Assembly: GCF_028736925.1 (NCBI RefSeq)
Contig: NZ_JAQZAT010000003.1
Span: forward strand, 62,001-126,000
DNA: 64,000 nt
Reading direction: 5' to 3'
Source: Flavivirga sp. 57AJ16
GTDB taxonomy: Bacteria; Bacteroidota; Bacteroidia; Flavobacteriales; Flavobacteriaceae
Shown here: one piece after another, positions 1 to 8,089 of the stretch
Layout of the letters: each line of letters opens with the position of its first letter
Numbering within the stretch: position 1 is the stretch's first letter
Program-made: the position numbers and the translations under genes
The notes under the pieces: generated by a model
Databases searched by the model: none
What the model was told of the DNA's origin: nothing
Seen by the model: the letters and a program-made list of their open reading frames with translations, nothing else

Positions 1-431
1 CCTTGTTTTTTGAATTGATGGGCCAACTTGCCAATAGTCGTTGTTTTACCTACTCCGTTAACGCCAACAACCATAATAACATAAGGCTTTTTATCCTGCG
101 GAATGGTAAAGTCCGTTTCCTCTCCCAAATTTGTTTCACTTAACAAGCCTGCTATTTCTTCACGAAGAATAGTATTAAGTTCTTCTGTTCCCAGGTATTT
201 ATCTCTTGAAACACGTTCTTCAATACGTTCTATAATTTTAAGCGTTGTGTTGACACCAACATCACTAGACACTAATATTTCTTCTAGGTCATCTAAAACG
301 GCATCGTCTACCTTAGATTTTCCTGCTACGGCTTTACTTAATTTACCAAAAAAACTGGATTTGGATTTTTCTAAGCCCTTATCCAGGGTTTCTTTTTTTT
401 CTGAAGAAAATATTTTTTTAAATAAACTCAT
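1..431 (-). CDS. ftsY: Signal recognition particle receptor FtsY (partial, N-terminal 143 residues)
   Basis: FtsY is the membrane-associated SRP-receptor GTPase that receives ribosome-SRP complexes for co-translational membrane insertion. The start codon lies at 429-431 and the gene runs off the left edge, so most of the NG GTPase domain is outside the window. What is visible is a short basic N-terminus (MSLFKKIFSS), a helical N domain with the typical ILVSSDVGV stretch (residues 52-60), and the G1 loop GVNGVGKT at residues 123-130. The short N-terminal extension is normal for Bacteroidota. The gene is separated from the ribosomal protein genes upstream by a terminator and about 320 bp, so it should have its own promoter, which I could not identify. 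Confidence 0.95.
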   Translation of the reverse strand, partial: MSLFKKIFSSEKKETLDKGLEKSKSSFFGKLSKAVAGKSKVDDAVLDDLEEILVSSDVGVNTTLKIIERIEERVSRDKYLGTEELNTILREEIAGLLSETNLGEETDFTIPQDKKPYVIMVVGVNGVGKTTTIGKLAHQFKKQ

Positions 432-750
432 ATTATTGTTTACTGTTTTGTTGAGTTGTTTAGCTCTATTCTATATTGTTTTGTATTAAAGGTTACAATT
501 TCCTCCTTTTTATATTGGTATTGTTTTAACAAAAAGTTAAATAATAAAGTCAAGATGAATTTCTATTATAAATTATTAATCACGAATAAAAAATATTTCT
601 AGTTGTAACGTTCAAACTGTTCATGTCAAATTTCGCACCATAAATTTTTACTGCAATTATGGCAGTAGATCACCATTTTATTCATTGTTATAAAATAAAA
701 CAATGAATTCACAAATCTTAGGAATTTATTTACAAATCAAATATAAACAT
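432..750. other. Intergenic region upstream of ftsY, no gene seen
   Basis: About 320 bp of AT-rich sequence between ftsY and the terminator of the ribosomal protein operon. I see no plausible reading frame, tRNA or clear hairpin. It presumably contains the ftsY promoter, but no unambiguous TTG/TAnnTTTG pair could be picked. Confidence 0.4.
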
Positions 751-782
751 AAAAAAGCTGCTTTCTAAAAAGAAAGCAGCTT
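751..782 (-). terminator. Rho-independent terminator of the rpmB-rpmG-DUF4295 operon
   Basis: A perfect 12-bp inverted repeat (755-766 with 771-782) with a 4-base loop. On the minus strand the hairpin is followed by a run of U (751-754). It lies 29 bp beyond the stop codon of the DUF4295 gene. Confidence 0.85.
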
Positions 783-810
783 ATAATATCTATCTTGAAA
801 CGTAACTGTT

Positions 811-963
811 TTAGCTTTTACTAAAAAAGTCATTAACTTGTTCTGGATTCATAATGGATTCTACAAACATGTAAGCTCCTGTTTTTGGAGACTTCACCAT
901 TTTGATAGCTTTTGTTAATCTTTTAGATCCTGTTTGTAATGATGCTACTGATTTCTTTGCCAT
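811..963 (-). CDS. DUF4295 family small protein (50 aa)
   Basis: A 50-residue basic protein beginning MAKKSVASLQTGSKRLTKA and ending DFFSKS. DUF4295 proteins are found in Bacteroidota immediately downstream of rpmB and rpmG, as here, and are probably ribosome-associated, although that role is inferred from gene context. The start is 6 bp after the rpmG stop and the three genes are followed by a strong terminator, so they form one operon. The gene is intact and of normal length for the family. Confidence 0.9.
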   Translation of the reverse strand: MAKKSVASLQTGSKRLTKAIKMVKSPKTGAYMFVESIMNPEQVNDFFSKS

Positions 964-969
964 GACTTA

Positions 970-1152
970 TTATTTTATCTCTTTGTGAACGGTCATACGT
1001 TTAAGAATAGGATTAAATTTTTTAATCTCCATTCTATCTGGCGTATTTTTTTTATTCTTAGTAGTAATGTATCTTGAAGTTCCTGGTTGACCAGACTCTT
1101 TATGCTCTGTACATTCTAAAATCACTTGTATTCTGTTGCCTTTCTTTGCCAT
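970..1152 (-). CDS. rpmG: 50S ribosomal protein L33
   Basis: A 60-residue protein beginning [18 protein letters not shown] and containing [20 protein letters not shown], the conserved core of bacterial L33. L33 sits near the E site of the large subunit. The Cys pairs of zinc-binding L33 forms are absent (only one Cys), so this is the Zn-independent form. It lies between rpmB (30 bp upstream) and the DUF4295 gene (6 bp downstream). Confidence 0.95.
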   Translation of the reverse strand: MAKKGNRIQVILECTEHKESGQPGTSRYITTKNKKNTPDRMEIKKFNPILKRMTVHKEIK

Positions 1153-1182
1153 TGTAAATATATTTTTATCCTAATACGGCTA

Positions 1183-1419
1183 TTATTTTAAAAACCCTTT
1201 AGATTTTGCATCCTTAATTGCCGCAGATATACCTATCTTGTTAATCGTTTTTAAAGCAGACGCTGAAACTTTTAAAGTTATCCAACTGTCTTCTTCTGGA
1301 ATATAAAAACGTTTCTTTAACAAATTCGCATTAAATTTACGTTTTGTTCTATTTAATGCATGAGAAACATTGTTTCCAACCATTGCCTTCTTTCCTGTAA
1401 GTTCACAAACTCTTGACAT
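1183..1419 (-). CDS. rpmB: 50S ribosomal protein L28
   Basis: A 78-residue protein beginning [20 protein letters not shown], the L28 signature, with the [20 protein letters not shown] segment typical of Bacteroidota. It is the first gene of the rpmB-rpmG-DUF4295 operon, and a good flavobacterial promoter lies directly upstream at 1461-1490. Length and sequence are typical and I see nothing unusual. Confidence 0.96.
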   Translation of the reverse strand: MSRVCELTGKKAMVGNNVSHALNRTKRKFNANLLKKRFYIPEEDSWITLKVSASALKTINKIGISAAIKDAKSKGFLK

Positions 1420-1460
1420 GATATATAACTTTAATTTTTTTGTTGCTTAAAATCGAGGTG

Positions 1461-1490
1461 CAAATATACAAATTCTTTAATTTACAACAA
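1461..1490 (-). promoter_or_regulatory. Flavobacterial sigma-A promoter of rpmB operon
   Basis: On the minus strand a TTGTTG element (1485-1490) is followed after 16 bases by TATATTTG (1461-1468), matching the Bacteroidota -33 TTG / -7 TAnnTTTG consensus. It lies about 42 bp upstream of the rpmB start, in the short gap after cinA. Confidence 0.7.
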
Positions 1491-1501
1491 CCTAATTCTA
1501 A

Positions 1502-2752
1502 TCAATTTTTAAAAATTTCTTTTAGCAACATTTCCAATGCTTTATTTACTGCTCTATTTATCACTTTTACGCGATGATTTCCAAAGTTAAACTTCTCGGA
1601 ATAAACACCATTCTTTGTAGCTATCCCTATAAAAACGGTTCCTACTTCTGCATCTGAATCCCCTTTTGTTGGGCCTGCATTTCCTGTGGTTGCTACTGCA
1701 AAATCCGATTGGAATAAGCGTAAGGCATTTTGTGCCATAGATTCTGCCACTTGAGAGCTAACCACTGAATATAATTTAATGTCCTCTTTTGAAACACCCA
1801 ACACATTTTCCTTAGATGCTGTGGAATATGTTACGACGCCTCCATTAAAGTAAGCCGAAGCCCCAGAATTTGCAGTAAAGCGTTCTGCGATTGTTCCACC
1901 AGTACAACTTTCGGCAATAGACAATGTTTTTCCAATTTTAGTTAGGTATTTGGCAATAGTTAATTCTTCCGAACCTTCCTCTTCTTCAAAACCAAAAAAC
2001 TCATCTTTAATTAAAGGTAATACTTTATCGATTTCTTTTTGAACATCCACTTTAACCTGTTGTTCATCAAACCCTTTTGCAGATAAACGGAGTCTCATTT
2101 TACCCAAACTTGGTAAATATGCCAGTCTAATATATTTGGGCAAAGCATCTTCCCAAGATTCAATTCTATCGGCCAAGGCACTTTCTCCTAGACCATACAC
2201 TAACAATGTTTTATGTAAAATAAAAGGGCAATTATATGTACTCTTTAATTTAGGAACGACCTGATGTTCTATCAATGCATTCATTTCGTAAGGGACACCA
2301 GGTAGCGAGATAAAAACTTTGCCCTCTTTTTCCAGCCACATGCCCGGAGCTGTACCTAATTTATTCATCAATATCTGTGCTTTTGATGGCACTAAGGCTT
2401 GATCTTTATTTGCTTGCAAAAGGGATCCTCCTACATAATGCCTCCAGAGATATTCAATATTTTTTAAAACAGATTCGTCTTTGACTAAAGTGTCATTAAA
2501 ATATTCGGCAATGGTCTTTTTGGTAATATCATCTTTTGTCGGACCTAGACCGCCTGTAAGAATAACAATATCTACATTGTTTTCGGCATCTCTTAAAGCT
2601 TTTAGAATATGTGGTTTATCATCTTGTACAGATGTTATTTGATAAACAGATATCCCTATTTTATTAAGTTGTCTTGCAATAAATGCCGAATTGGTATCTA
2701 TAACCTGACCTATGAGAAGCTCATCACCAATGGTAATTATTTCGGCCTGCAT
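1502..2752 (-). CDS. cinA: CinA family nicotinamide-nucleotide amidohydrolase
   Basis: A 416-residue two-domain CinA protein. Residues about 4-170 form a MoCF-type domain (start MQAEIITIGDELLIGQVIDT, then ILTGGLGPTKDD). Residues about 255-412 form the CinA C-terminal domain (SIAESCTGGTIAERF, ATTGNAGPTKGD), which in characterised members deamidates NMN to NaMN for NAD recycling; the N-terminal domain acts on ADP-ribose in some members. Full length. Its ATG overlaps the TAA of the upstream Hpt gene by one base (TAATG), so translation is probably coupled. It is last in a run of four same-strand genes starting with the exonuclease at 4600. Confidence 0.93.
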   Translation of the reverse strand: MQAEIITIGDELLIGQVIDTNSAFIARQLNKIGISVYQITSVQDDKPHILKALRDAENNVDIVILTGGLGPTKDDITKKTIAEYFNDTLVKDESVLKNIEYLWRHYVGGSLLQANKDQALVPSKAQILMNKLGTAPGMWLEKEGKVFISLPGVPYEMNALIEHQVVPKLKSTYNCPFILHKTLLVYGLGESALADRIESWEDALPKYIRLAYLPSLGKMRLRLSAKGFDEQQVKVDVQKEIDKVLPLIKDEFFGFEEEEGSEELTIAKYLTKIGKTLSIAESCTGGTIAERFTANSGASAYFNGGVVTYSTASKENVLGVSKEDIKLYSVVSSQVAESMAQNALRLFQSDFAVATTGNAGPTKGDSDAEVGTVFIGIATKNGVYSEKFNFGNHRVKVINRAVNKALEMLLKEIFKN

Positions 2753-3093
2753 TATAAATTAAAATCTGATCTTATTTCTGCAATAGCCAAATCTACTGCG
2801 TTTATAACAGTTTCTAATTGAGAGGTGATATCTAAATCCCGTTTTTCGAATTTACCCCAATCCTGAACTTCAATTAAGATATCGAGTATACCTAATTCGA
2901 ATAGATCGACTGTGGGTTTCATTTTATGGGCCGCTTGATAAGCATTATGATAATCTCCTTCTGCTACTGCCTTTTTTAATCGCTCTGCATCTACTGGTAC
3001 TTCTTCTAAAAAAGTCTCGGCCAAAGTTTTAATAAATTCCTCGTCATTATCTGCTAACTCCCGTACTCTAAATAATTTGTAATATTGCTCCAT
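2752..3093 (-). CDS. Hpt domain protein (histidine phosphotransfer)
   Basis: A 113-residue all-helical protein with the Hpt signature AAHKMKP, giving a phospho-acceptor His at residue 56, preceded by a helix (AERLKKAVAEGDYHNAYQ) typical of the four-helix bundle. Hpt proteins relay phosphoryl groups between hybrid kinase receiver domains and response regulators. No kinase or intact response regulator lies beside it, so its partners must be encoded elsewhere. It sits 1 bp after the FAH-family gene and overlaps cinA by 1 bp, a compact operon arrangement with no obvious functional link. Confidence 0.85.
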   Translation of the reverse strand: MEQYYKLFRVRELADNDEEFIKTLAETFLEEVPVDAERLKKAVAEGDYHNAYQAAHKMKPTVDLFELGILDILIEVQDWGKFEKRDLDITSQLETVINAVDLAIAEIRSDFNL

Positions 3094-3094
3094 A

Positions 3095-3718
3095 TTATTT
3101 TACTGTTATTGAAAACATTTCTTTATCTTCTATAAAACCTTTTAGTTTATCGTTGGCAGATACTTTGCCAACTCCTGCTGGTGTGCCCGTAAAGATAATA
3201 TCTCCTATCTTTAAAGTAAAATATTTTGACGTATATTCTATTAATTCGTCAATTTTCCATAACATGAAGCTGGTATGACCGTTCTGAACCACATCTCCAT
3301 TTTTTTGTAATGAAAAATTAATATTATTAATATCCTCAAAATCATCTACTTTCAGCCATTTACCTATCACTGCTGCGCCATCAAAAGCTTTAGCTTTTTC
3401 CCAAGGCAAGCCTTTTGCTTTTAACCGACTTTGCAAATCGCGAGCTGTGAAATCGATTCCTAAACTAATTTCCTTATAATATTTATGTGCGAATTTTCTA
3501 TCTATATGCTTTCCTACCCTATTGATCTTTACCAAAACCTCAACTTCATGGTGCACATCATCTGAAAAATCTGGAATAAAAAAAGGCTGCTTTTTCAATA
3601 AAATGGCAGTATCGGGCTTCAAAAAAACCACTGGGTCCGTTGGTTTTTCGTTTTTTAATTCTTGAATGTGTTCGGTGTAATTTCTACCGATGCAAATAAG
3701 TTTCATGTTTTCTGTCAC
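3095..3718 (-). CDS. Fumarylacetoacetate hydrolase family protein
   Basis: A 207-residue single-domain FAH-family enzyme. It starts MKLICIGRNYTEHIQELK after a short MTEN leader, and carries EVEVLVKI (metal-ligand Glu pair), GIDFTARDLQ and GDIIFTGTPAGVGKV, all hallmarks of the family. Members act as 2-oxo acid hydrolases, isomerases or oxaloacetate decarboxylases with Mg2+; the substrate cannot be read from the sequence. The internal ATG at residue 5 (MKL) is an equally likely start. It lies directly upstream of the Hpt gene. Confidence 0.88.
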   Translation of the reverse strand: MTENMKLICIGRNYTEHIQELKNEKPTDPVVFLKPDTAILLKKQPFFIPDFSDDVHHEVEVLVKINRVGKHIDRKFAHKYYKEISLGIDFTARDLQSRLKAKGLPWEKAKAFDGAAVIGKWLKVDDFEDINNINFSLQKNGDVVQNGHTSFMLWKIDELIEYTSKYFTLKIGDIIFTGTPAGVGKVSANDKLKGFIEDKEMFSITVK

Positions 3719-3823
3719 ATTCCTGCAAAGACAGGAATCTATTTAATTATTGAGTTTTGACTTTAAAAGTGGGGTCTCACCATAGTTTATCTTGAGCAAA
3801 GACGAAAGGCAGGCATGGCAAGA

Positions 3824-4600
3824 TTATCCCAACTTATTATTGAAGCTTCTAAGTTTAATGCCTGTTAGTACTTTTTTTGTATATAAAGGGAAATCTGCAT
3901 TTAGCAACCATCCAAAATATCCCGGCTCTTTTTCCAATACCTCAGTAACTAACTTACCTTTATGCTTCCCAAAAGAAAAACACTCAACACCTTCCTTATT
4001 ATACGCTATAAAACCTGCAAAGTCTGCAAACTTTTTTCTTGAACTAAACTCGGCCAAAAACTTAACATTATTTTCCACCTCTTCATATTTAGCAATTTGC
4101 GCTTTTAAAACCTCATAAGTAGCATTAGTATCTGCTTCTGCACTATGTGCTCCGTCAAGATTTTTATCACAATAAAATTTGTATGCGGCACTCAAAGTAC
4201 GTTGTTCCATTTTATGAAAAATAGTTTGTACATCGACAGCCAAACAGTTTTTCATATCGAAATCAATATCCGCTCGCAACATTTCCTCTGCCAATAAAGG
4301 AATATCAAACCTATTAGAATTAAATCCTCCCAGATCCGAATCCTTGATCATATTATAAATCTCTTTGGAAAGTTCTTTAAATGTTGGTTCATTTGCAACT
4401 TTTTCATTGTCAATACCATGAATTTCAACAACCTCTTTTGGAATAGTCATTTCTGGATTTACCAGCCATGTTTTGCTTTCTTCTGTTCCGTTAGGGAATA
4501 CTTTAAGAATAGAAATTTCAACGATACGATCTTTTGATATATTAACTCCCGTAGTCTCAAGATCAAAAAAACAAATAGGTTTAGTTAGATTTAACTGCAT
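3824..4600 (-). CDS. DnaQ-like 3'-5' exonuclease
   Basis: A 258-residue DEDDh-type exonuclease related to the epsilon subunit of DNA polymerase III. The Exo I motif FFDLETTG is near residue 11, Exo II is in GGFNSNRFDIPLLAEE, and the Exo III His/Asp are in GAHSAEADTNATYEVL. The roughly 80 residues after the exonuclease fold carry a CFSFGKHKGK motif and GYFGWLLNADFP, the small C-terminal extension often seen in Bacteroidota homologues. It probably trims DNA or RNA 3' ends in repair or proofreading. It heads the run of minus-strand genes ending at cinA. Confidence 0.88.
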   Translation of the reverse strand: MQLNLTKPICFFDLETTGVNISKDRIVEISILKVFPNGTEESKTWLVNPEMTIPKEVVEIHGIDNEKVANEPTFKELSKEIYNMIKDSDLGGFNSNRFDIPLLAEEMLRADIDFDMKNCLAVDVQTIFHKMEQRTLSAAYKFYCDKNLDGAHSAEADTNATYEVLKAQIAKYEEVENNVKFLAEFSSRKKFADFAGFIAYNKEGVECFSFGKHKGKLVTEVLEKEPGYFGWLLNADFPLYTKKVLTGIKLRSFNNKLG

Positions 4601-4652
4601 TTGAGTAATTATTAAGTCGCAAAGATACTAAATTGCTAAGGTGTAGAAGCAA

Positions 4653-4811
4653 AAGAGACCGTCTAAAAAATATTAGAAACTAAAAGTTGCGCATCAAGCA
4701 CTTCGGCTCCACTCAGTATAAACTAAAACTGAAGGTTCTTAAAAATCAAGATATTAAAAAGTTTTCGACTACATCGGAACAGATATCTAAGTGCTTTTCA
4801 GACAACCTCTT
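4653..4811. repeat. Dispersed inverted-repeat element, copy 1 (AAGAGgctGTCTgAAAA ends)
   Basis: The 234-bp gap between the exonuclease and E2 genes holds a 159-bp element with imperfect terminal inverted repeats (AAGAGACCGTCTAAAAA at the left; TTTTCAGACAACCTCTT at the right). Its right-hand 70 bp is clearly related, on the opposite strand, to 26197-26275 in this window (GTCTGAAAAGCACTT.. followed by ATCTGTTC..). It has no coding capacity. Confidence 0.6.
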
Positions 4812-4834
4812 AAATATATTTATTTCTTAAAAAA

Positions 4835-6160
4835 TCATATTTCCCTATGGCTATCCCAAGCTTCCAGGTAATCTTTTACTGCTTTTACAAATTGTCCTCC
4901 AAGTGCACCATTAACAACGCGATGGTCGTATGAATGTGACAAGAACATTTTATAACGAATCCCTATAAAATCGCCTTCTGGGGTTTCGATAACCGCGGGC
5001 ACTTTTCTAATAGCTCCAAGTGCCAAAATACCAACTTGTGGCTGATTGATTATTGGTGTTCCCATAATACTACCAAAGGTTCCTACATTGGTTACGGTAT
5101 AAGTACCGTCTTGAATATCGTCTGGTTTTAATTTATTCAATCGTGCCCTGTTTGCCAAATCATTAACCTGCTTCGTCATTCCAACTAAATTAAGTTGGTC
5201 TGCATTTTTTATAACTGGCACTATTAAATTACCATCAGGTAAAGCTGCTGCCATACCTAAATTGATATTTTTCTTTTTAACAATAGTATCGCCTTGAAGC
5301 GAGATATTCATCATCGAGAAATCACGAAGCGCTTTAGCAATGGCTTCCATAAAAATGGGTGTAAAGGTTAGATTCTCCCCTTCGCGTTTCATAAATCCAT
5401 CTTTAACTTTCTTTCTCCAATTCCATATGGCAGTAACATCGGCTTCAATAAAACTTTGCACATGTGCAGATGTCTGTACAGACTCGACCATATGATGTGC
5501 AATAATTTTGCCCATCCTGGTCATTTCCATAATTTCATCTTCTCCATTAGAAACTACTGGAGCTGTCGTTGCTTTTGGTCTCTCTACAGATTTAGATGGA
5601 GCAACAGGGGTTTCGATATTTTGTACAACGGGTTCCTGTGTAGCACCGCCCCTACCTTCTATATAACCTAGAATATCATTTTTAGTAACGCGTCCATCTT
5701 TTCCGCTACCAGAAATCGCCTCTAATTCCTGTTGGCTAACACCTTCTTGTTTTGCTATATTTTTAACAAGTGGTGAATAAAAACGCTCTCCATTCGAAAC
5801 TATGGGGGCAACCGTTTCTTTAGTTACTGCAATGGTTTCCATCACTTGTTCAGCAACCTCTTCTTGGTCCTGCCCTTCCGCTTCTTCACTAGAAGAAACA
5901 GATTCTGATTCATCATCGCCTTCTATTTCAATAACAGCAATAACCTGACCTACTTGAACAACATCATCTACATTAAAAAACTTCTCAACTAAAACACCAT
6001 CTACCTCACTTGGCACCTCACTATCTACTTTATCTGTTGCTATTTCTAAAACAGGTTCATCCATTTCAATAGTATCACCAACTTCCTTTAACCAAGATGT
6101 TATGGTTGCCTCTGCAACACTTTCGCCCATTTTCGGTAATTTAAGCTCGAACTTTGCCAT
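4835..6160 (-). CDS. 2-oxo acid dehydrogenase complex E2 (dihydrolipoamide acyltransferase)
   Basis: A 441-residue E2 subunit. Residues 1-78 are a lipoyl domain with the modified Lys at 44 (ATDKVDSEV). A Glu/Ser-rich linker follows, then a peripheral subunit-binding domain near residues 127-168 (FYSPLVKNIAKQEGVS), a Pro/Ala linker, and the acyltransferase core ending in YDHRVVNGALGG. E2 passes the acyl group from lipoyl-lysine to CoA in the pyruvate, 2-oxoglutarate or branched-chain complexes. E1 and E3 are not adjacent, so the substrate is uncertain; the branched-chain type is the usual assignment for this architecture. The usual HxxxDG triad appears as HRVVNG (His413, Asn417). Confidence 0.9.
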   Translation of the reverse strand: MAKFELKLPKMGESVAEATITSWLKEVGDTIEMDEPVLEIATDKVDSEVPSEVDGVLVEKFFNVDDVVQVGQVIAVIEIEGDDESESVSSSEEAEGQDQEEVAEQVMETIAVTKETVAPIVSNGERFYSPLVKNIAKQEGVSQQELEAISGSGKDGRVTKNDILGYIEGRGGATQEPVVQNIETPVAPSKSVERPKATTAPVVSNGEDEIMEMTRMGKIIAHHMVESVQTSAHVQSFIEADVTAIWNWRKKVKDGFMKREGENLTFTPIFMEAIAKALRDFSMMNISLQGDTIVKKKNINLGMAAALPDGNLIVPVIKNADQLNLVGMTKQVNDLANRARLNKLKPDDIQDGTYTVTNVGTFGSIMGTPIINQPQVGILALGAIRKVPAVIETPEGDFIGIRYKMFLSHSYDHRVVNGALGGQFVKAVKDYLEAWDSHREI

Positions 6161-6247
6161 ATTAATAATGTAATGCTTATTTTTTAAATTTCGTTTGCAA
6201 AATTAATAAAAAATCATTAATTTTTTTAAATTATTTACAACAAACTA

Positions 6248-7342
6248 CTATAGACTGATCACCTCTCCTCTAGATATTGCATCATCACTTCCCAATACAA
6301 AATTAGAATTTTTAGGCAATATTTTAAAAGTAATCGCTTGGTCTTTATTATCCTCGATCATTTTGATAATGCTTTTGTAGCTATAACTATTCGCATCAAA
6401 AATAATTTCAGCTTTTTTTTCAACGCTATCCAATTTCTGCTTGAAAATGACCGTCTTTGGTAAAATTGTTTTCAATTTTTCATTGGCTACATCAGAAATA
6501 AAAATATACTGACTGGTTTTTTTCTGCCGTTTGACCGGTATTTCCCGAAAGACATATACCAAACGAATACCCAACCAAACCAACATATCAAATAATATAT
6601 TTTTCGTAAAATGCTTCTTATAAAAAATCTGCATAGCGCCATAAAAACGGCGTGCATAAAACTTATCTTTTAATGTACTCTCTCCTTTAAAATGGATAAT
6701 ACTGGACGCTCCATAATAATAATTATTATAACCAGCTTTTAAAACTCTATAAGATAAATCGATGTCTTCGCCATACATGAAGTAGTCTTCATCAAACCCT
6801 CCAATAGCATTATAAACGTCGCGCTTTAAAAGCATGAAGGCGCCAACTAAAATGTCTACCTTTCCCAACGCATTCGCTTGCAGGTCATTTGCATAATAAT
6901 CTTTAGAGTTTCCATAAATCTTTTTAACAGCTACTTTCACGTAAGGAATATTACGCTTACTTTCAGGCAAAAACACACCTGCCCCATTAATTAATTTGCA
7001 GCCAACAATACCTAATTTTTCTTTTTTTTCTGAAAAATTTAAAAGTTTGGAAAATGTGTCTTCAGCAACAACCGTATCTGGATTTAGAATACAAATGTAC
7101 TCCCCTTTAGCTTGTAAAACGCCCATATTATTACCTTTAGAAAAACCAAAATTTGTTTTATTTTCTATAAGTTTAATACCCGGAAACAATGTTCTTACCA
7201 TTTGGCAACTATCATCTTCTGAATTATTATCAACCACAATAATTTCCGCATCGATCTCTAAGGTAGCTGCTTGTACGCTTTTTAAACAGAGCTCTAAAAA
7301 GTAACGAACATTATAATTTAATATAACAATTGAGAGTTTCAA
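6248..7342 (-). CDS. Glycosyltransferase family 2
   Basis: A 364-residue GT2 enzyme with a GT-A fold. The N-terminus MKLSIVILNYNVRYFLELCL and DAEIIVVDNNSEDDS form the nucleotide-binding part. GEYICILNPDTVV supplies the DxD-like NPD motif, and FDEDYFMYGEDIDLSYRVLKAGY is the acceptor-side motif of rhamnosyl- and related transferases. The region around residues 235-265 (ILFDMLVWLGIRLVYVF) may be a membrane-associated helix. It probably adds a sugar to a cell-surface glycan; the donor is unknown. It lies 7 bp downstream of recR on the same strand, so the two may be co-transcribed. Confidence 0.88.
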   Translation of the reverse strand: MKLSIVILNYNVRYFLELCLKSVQAATLEIDAEIIVVDNNSEDDSCQMVRTLFPGIKLIENKTNFGFSKGNNMGVLQAKGEYICILNPDTVVAEDTFSKLLNFSEKKEKLGIVGCKLINGAGVFLPESKRNIPYVKVAVKKIYGNSKDYYANDLQANALGKVDILVGAFMLLKRDVYNAIGGFDEDYFMYGEDIDLSYRVLKAGYNNYYYGASSIIHFKGESTLKDKFYARRFYGAMQIFYKKHFTKNILFDMLVWLGIRLVYVFREIPVKRQKKTSQYIFISDVANEKLKTILPKTVIFKQKLDSVEKKAEIIFDANSYSYKSIIKMIEDNKDQAITFKILPKNSNFVLGSDDAISRGEVISL

Positions 7343-7349
7343 ATACCTA

Positions 7350-7967
7350 TCATAACTTTAATGAACTTTCAAATGGAATTCTATTTACAATACTTCTTCC
7401 CAAAGTAATTTCATCTGCATATTCCAATTCATCACCAACAGAGATCCCTCTAGCGATGGTGGATGTGAAAATTTGATATTCTTGAATTTGTTTATAAATA
7501 TAAAAATTAGTGGTGTCCCCCTCCATAGTTGAGCTTAACGCAAAAATAAGTTCGCTTATTGTGCCTTCTTTAACTTTTTTTACTAAAGACTCGATATTCA
7601 AGTCATGAGGGCCAATACCATCCATAGGAGAAATTTTACCTCCCAAAACATGATATAACCCTTTAAATGAGCTTGTATTCTCTATCGCCATAACATCTTT
7701 AATATCCTCGACAATACAAATAATACTTTCATTTCTATTAGGATTGGCACATATTTCACAGAGATCCTGGTCGCTTATGTTATGGCACGATTTACAGAAC
7801 TTAACTTCGTTACGCATAGCCAATAAAGCCTCAGAAAGCATTATGGTCTGCTCTTTTGGCTGTCTTAGCATATGTAATACCAAGCGTAAAGCTGTCCGTT
7901 TACCAATACCTGGCAACTGAGACATCTCGTTTACCGCACGCTCTAAAAGTTTCGAAGAAAATTCCAT
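7350..7967 (-). CDS. recR: Recombination protein RecR
   Basis: A 205-residue RecR, the ring-forming partner of RecO/RecF in loading RecA at gaps. In order: helix-hairpin-helix [17 protein letters not shown] (residues about 18-35), the C4 zinc finger ([16 protein letters not shown], about 57-72), and the Toprim domain starting [15 protein letters not shown]. The C-terminus ends with [16 protein letters not shown]. Normal length, all motifs intact. Confidence 0.96.
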   Translation of the reverse strand: MEFSSKLLERAVNEMSQLPGIGKRTALRLVLHMLRQPKEQTIMLSEALLAMRNEVKFCKSCHNISDQDLCEICANPNRNESIICIVEDIKDVMAIENTSSFKGLYHVLGGKISPMDGIGPHDLNIESLVKKVKEGTISELIFALSSTMEGDTTNFYIYKQIQEYQIFTSTIARGISVGDELEYADEITLGRSIVNRIPFESSLKL

Positions 7968-8089
7968 TTGCGCGAATTTACTATTTAGACCTGAAATTCG
8001 CTAATTTTCAACGACTCTTTTAAATTACATACACTTCATTTGGAATTTGAGTTTTAATATTTGTAATTTCAACACTTAAAATTTATTCA

